Origin: JAEZFI01 sp044508215
GTDB lineage: Bacteria; Actinomycetota; Acidimicrobiia; Acidimicrobiales; Microtrichaceae
Direction of reading: 5' to 3'
Assembly (NCBI GenBank): GCA_044508215.1
Contig: JBIQID010000085.1
Coordinates: 1 to 13,640 of the forward strand
DNA: 13,640 nt
Numbering within the stretch: the first letter of the stretch is position 1; each line of letters starts with the position of its first letter. Positions 10,477 to 13,640 of the stretch are shown here, one piece after another. Both the position numbers and the translations under genes were made by a program. The notes below the pieces were generated by a model, which was given only the letters and a program-made list of their open reading frames with translations, searched no databases and had not been told where the DNA came from.

Positions 10477-10533
10477 TGACCCGGCCTCTGCGCCCTCGCG
10501 CATGCCATCACCCGGGAAAGTCGAGAGGTTTCC

Positions 10534-10905
10534 GTGCCCACCATCGAGCAGCTGGTCCGCAAGGGCCGCCAGACGAAGCGTCGCAAGGAGTTCACGCCGG
10601 CGCTCAAGGGCGCACCTCAGCGCCGCGGCGTCTGCACCCGCGTGTACACCAACACGCCGAAGAAGCCGAACTCCGCCCTGCGCAAGGTGGCACGTGTGCG
10701 CCTGTCGTCCGGCATCGAGGTCACGGCCTACATCCCGGGTGAGGGTCACAACCTCCAGGAGCACAGCATCGTGCTGGTTCGTGGCGGCCGTGTGAAGGAC
10801 CTCCCCGGCGTCCGCTACAAGATCATCCGTGGCACCCGCGACACCACCGGTGTGCGCGACCGCAAGCAAGCACGCAGCCGGTACGGCGCGAAGAAGGAGA
10901 AGTAG
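10534..10905 (+). CDS. rpsL: 30S ribosomal protein S12
   Basis: S12 lies next to the decoding centre of the small subunit and affects accuracy and streptomycin response. The 123-residue protein has full family length and the hallmark segments QRRGVCTRVYTNTPKKPNSA (29-48) and GGRVKDLPGVRYKIIRG (84-100). Residues linked to streptomycin sensitivity (K43, K44, K88, P91) are the common wild-type ones, and D89 is the aspartate that is methylthiolated in many bacteria. The start is GTG at 10534, giving the standard N-terminus MPTIEQLVRKGR, with GAGAGG (10523-10528) five bases upstream. It heads the str-type operon; rpsG starts two bases after its stop. Confidence 0.98.
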   Translation: MPTIEQLVRKGRQTKRRKEFTPALKGAPQRRGVCTRVYTNTPKKPNSALRKVARVRLSSGIEVTAYIPGEGHNLQEHSIVLVRGGRVKDLPGVRYKIIRGTRDTTGVRDRKQARSRYGAKKEK

Positions 10906-10907
10906 GG

Positions 10908-11378
10908 ATGCCACGCAAGGGTCCTGCACCGCGACGGGAGCTCATGCCCGATCCCAAGTACCACTCGCTGCTCGTCACGCAGGTGGTGAACAAGCTGCTC
11001 CTCCAGGGGAAGCGGTCGCTGGCCGAGCGGATCATGTACGACGCGCTCGACATCATCGAGACGAAGACGGGCTCGGATCCCATCGCCACCCTCAAGCGTG
11101 CGCTCGACAACGTGAAGCCGCAGCTCGAGGTGAAGAGCCGCCGCGTGGGTGGTGCCACCTACCAGGTCCCCGTCGAGGTGAAGCCCCGGCGCGCGAGCAC
11201 CCTCGCGATCCGCTGGCTCGTCGGCTACTCCCGCCAGCGCCGCGAGCGCACGATGGCCGAGCGGCTCGCCAACGAGCTCCTCGACGCCTCGAACGGCGTC
11301 GGCGCATCCGTCAAGCGACGCGACGACCTCCAGAAGATGGCCGAGTCGAACAAGGCCTTCGCCCACTACCGCTGGTAG
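10908..11378 (+). CDS. rpsG: 30S ribosomal protein S7
   Basis: S7 is a primary 16S rRNA binder that nucleates assembly of the 30S head and lies at the E-site mRNA/tRNA exit. The 156-residue length is standard. The N-terminal family signature is visible at about 16-40 (HSLLVTQVVNKLLLQGKRSL), followed by RRVGGATYQVPVEV (118-131 region of the family alignment) and the conserved actinobacterial end ESNKAFAHYRW. The ATG lies two bases beyond the rpsL stop and its binding site AAGGAG (10894-10899) is inside rpsL, so translational coupling is likely. In other bacteria S7 regulates this operon; I see no specific site for that in the short spacers. Confidence 0.98.
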   Translation: MPRKGPAPRRELMPDPKYHSLLVTQVVNKLLLQGKRSLAERIMYDALDIIETKTGSDPIATLKRALDNVKPQLEVKSRRVGGATYQVPVEVKPRRASTLAIRWLVGYSRQRRERTMAERLANELLDASNGVGASVKRRDDLQKMAESNKAFAHYRW

Positions 11379-11416
11379 CAGCCCGCACAGCCGCCGCCCC
11401 CACCTGAGAGACACCC

Positions 11417-13516
<2,100 letters not shown>

Positions 13517-13552
13517 TCACCTGCCTGCCAACCAGTCTCACCCGATAGCACC

Positions 13553-13565
13553 GGCCTGAGAGGCC
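13553..13565 (+). other. Small hairpin in the fusA-tuf spacer
   Basis: GGCCT (13553-13557) pairs with AGGCC (13561-13565) around GAG. The 70-base spacer shows no clear TTGnnn/TAnnnT promoter to my reading. The stem may help processing or differential expression of tuf, or may be chance. Confidence 0.25.
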
Positions 13566-13586
13566 ATTCCCCGAAAGGATCGCCCG

Positions 13587-13640
13587 ATGGCGAAGGAGAA
13601 GTTCGAGCGTACGAAGCCGCATGTGAACGTCGGGACGATG
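13587..13640 (+). CDS. tuf: Translation elongation factor Tu (3' part outside window)
   Basis: EF-Tu carries aminoacyl-tRNA to the ribosome as a GTP complex. Only the first 18 codons are present, reading MAKEKFERTKPHVNVGTM, which matches the N-terminus of bacterial EF-Tu up to just before its P-loop. The ATG at 13587 has GAAAGGA (13573-13579) seven bases upstream. The last visible residue is Met where most EF-Tu proteins have Ile (VGTI); this is a conservative change I cannot interpret from a fragment. Position after fusA is the standard one. Confidence 0.94.
   Translation, partial: MAKEKFERTKPHVNVGTM

Noticed and set aside
10476..10504. TTGACC at 10476-10481 as a -35 box for rpsL
   Set aside because: No TAnnnT hexamer lies 16-19 bases downstream; TTGCGG-N18-TAACGT just upstream fits better.
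10534..10905. S12 lacks the first cysteine of the E. coli pair (A27 instead of C27)
   Set aside because: Other actinobacterial S12 proteins also lack it (Ser in Mycobacterium as I recall), so it is not unusual.

Overview
The window is a run of plus-strand genes from the classic ribosomal protein / RNA polymerase / elongation factor region: rplK (3' part), rplA, rplJ, rplL, rpoB, rpoC, rpsL, rpsG, fusA and the first 18 codons of tuf. The DNA is very GC-rich with strong G/C third positions. RpoC carries the long helical insert near its N-terminus that is typical of actinobacterial beta', and S12 and S7 match actinobacterial sequences closely as I recall them. I infer a high-GC actinobacterium, possibly of the Acidimicrobiia; the class is a guess.

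Layout: 1-1117 holds the end of L11 and all of L1. Positions 1118-1367 form a regulatory leader before rplJ, with a likely promoter, a sequence resembling the L10-binding motif, and a 15-pair stem-loop. L10 and L7/L12 follow (1368-2487) and end at a strong GC-rich terminator. The 378 bases from 2488 to 2865 have no gene but hold that terminator, a second hairpin, two tandem TTGACC-N17-TAnnnT promoters and a possible hairpin over the rpoB ribosome binding site. rpoB and rpoC (2866-10421) are eight bases apart. Positions 10422-10533 hold a hairpin and a promoter, then rpsL, rpsG and fusA are tightly packed, and tuf starts 70 bases after fusA.

Functionally the genes supply the ribosomal stalk base and stalk (L11, L10, L7/L12), the L1 stalk, the two large RNA polymerase subunits, two 30S proteins (S12 in the decoding centre, S7 in the head) and the two GTPases that work at the stalk. 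The promoters and leaders divide the cluster into probable transcription units: rplKA, rplJL, rpoBC, and rpsL-rpsG-fusA(-tuf).

Most of this is core housekeeping DNA, and I see no mobile element, CRISPR array or novel multi-gene system. The most unusual feature is in RpoC: all four cysteines of the second (C-terminal-half) zinc site of beta' are replaced, while the N-terminal zinc site is intact. Other points are an acidic 61-residue tail on L10, two substitutions in or near the rifampicin region of RpoB, and short hairpin motifs shared by the rplJ leader and the rpoB upstream region.
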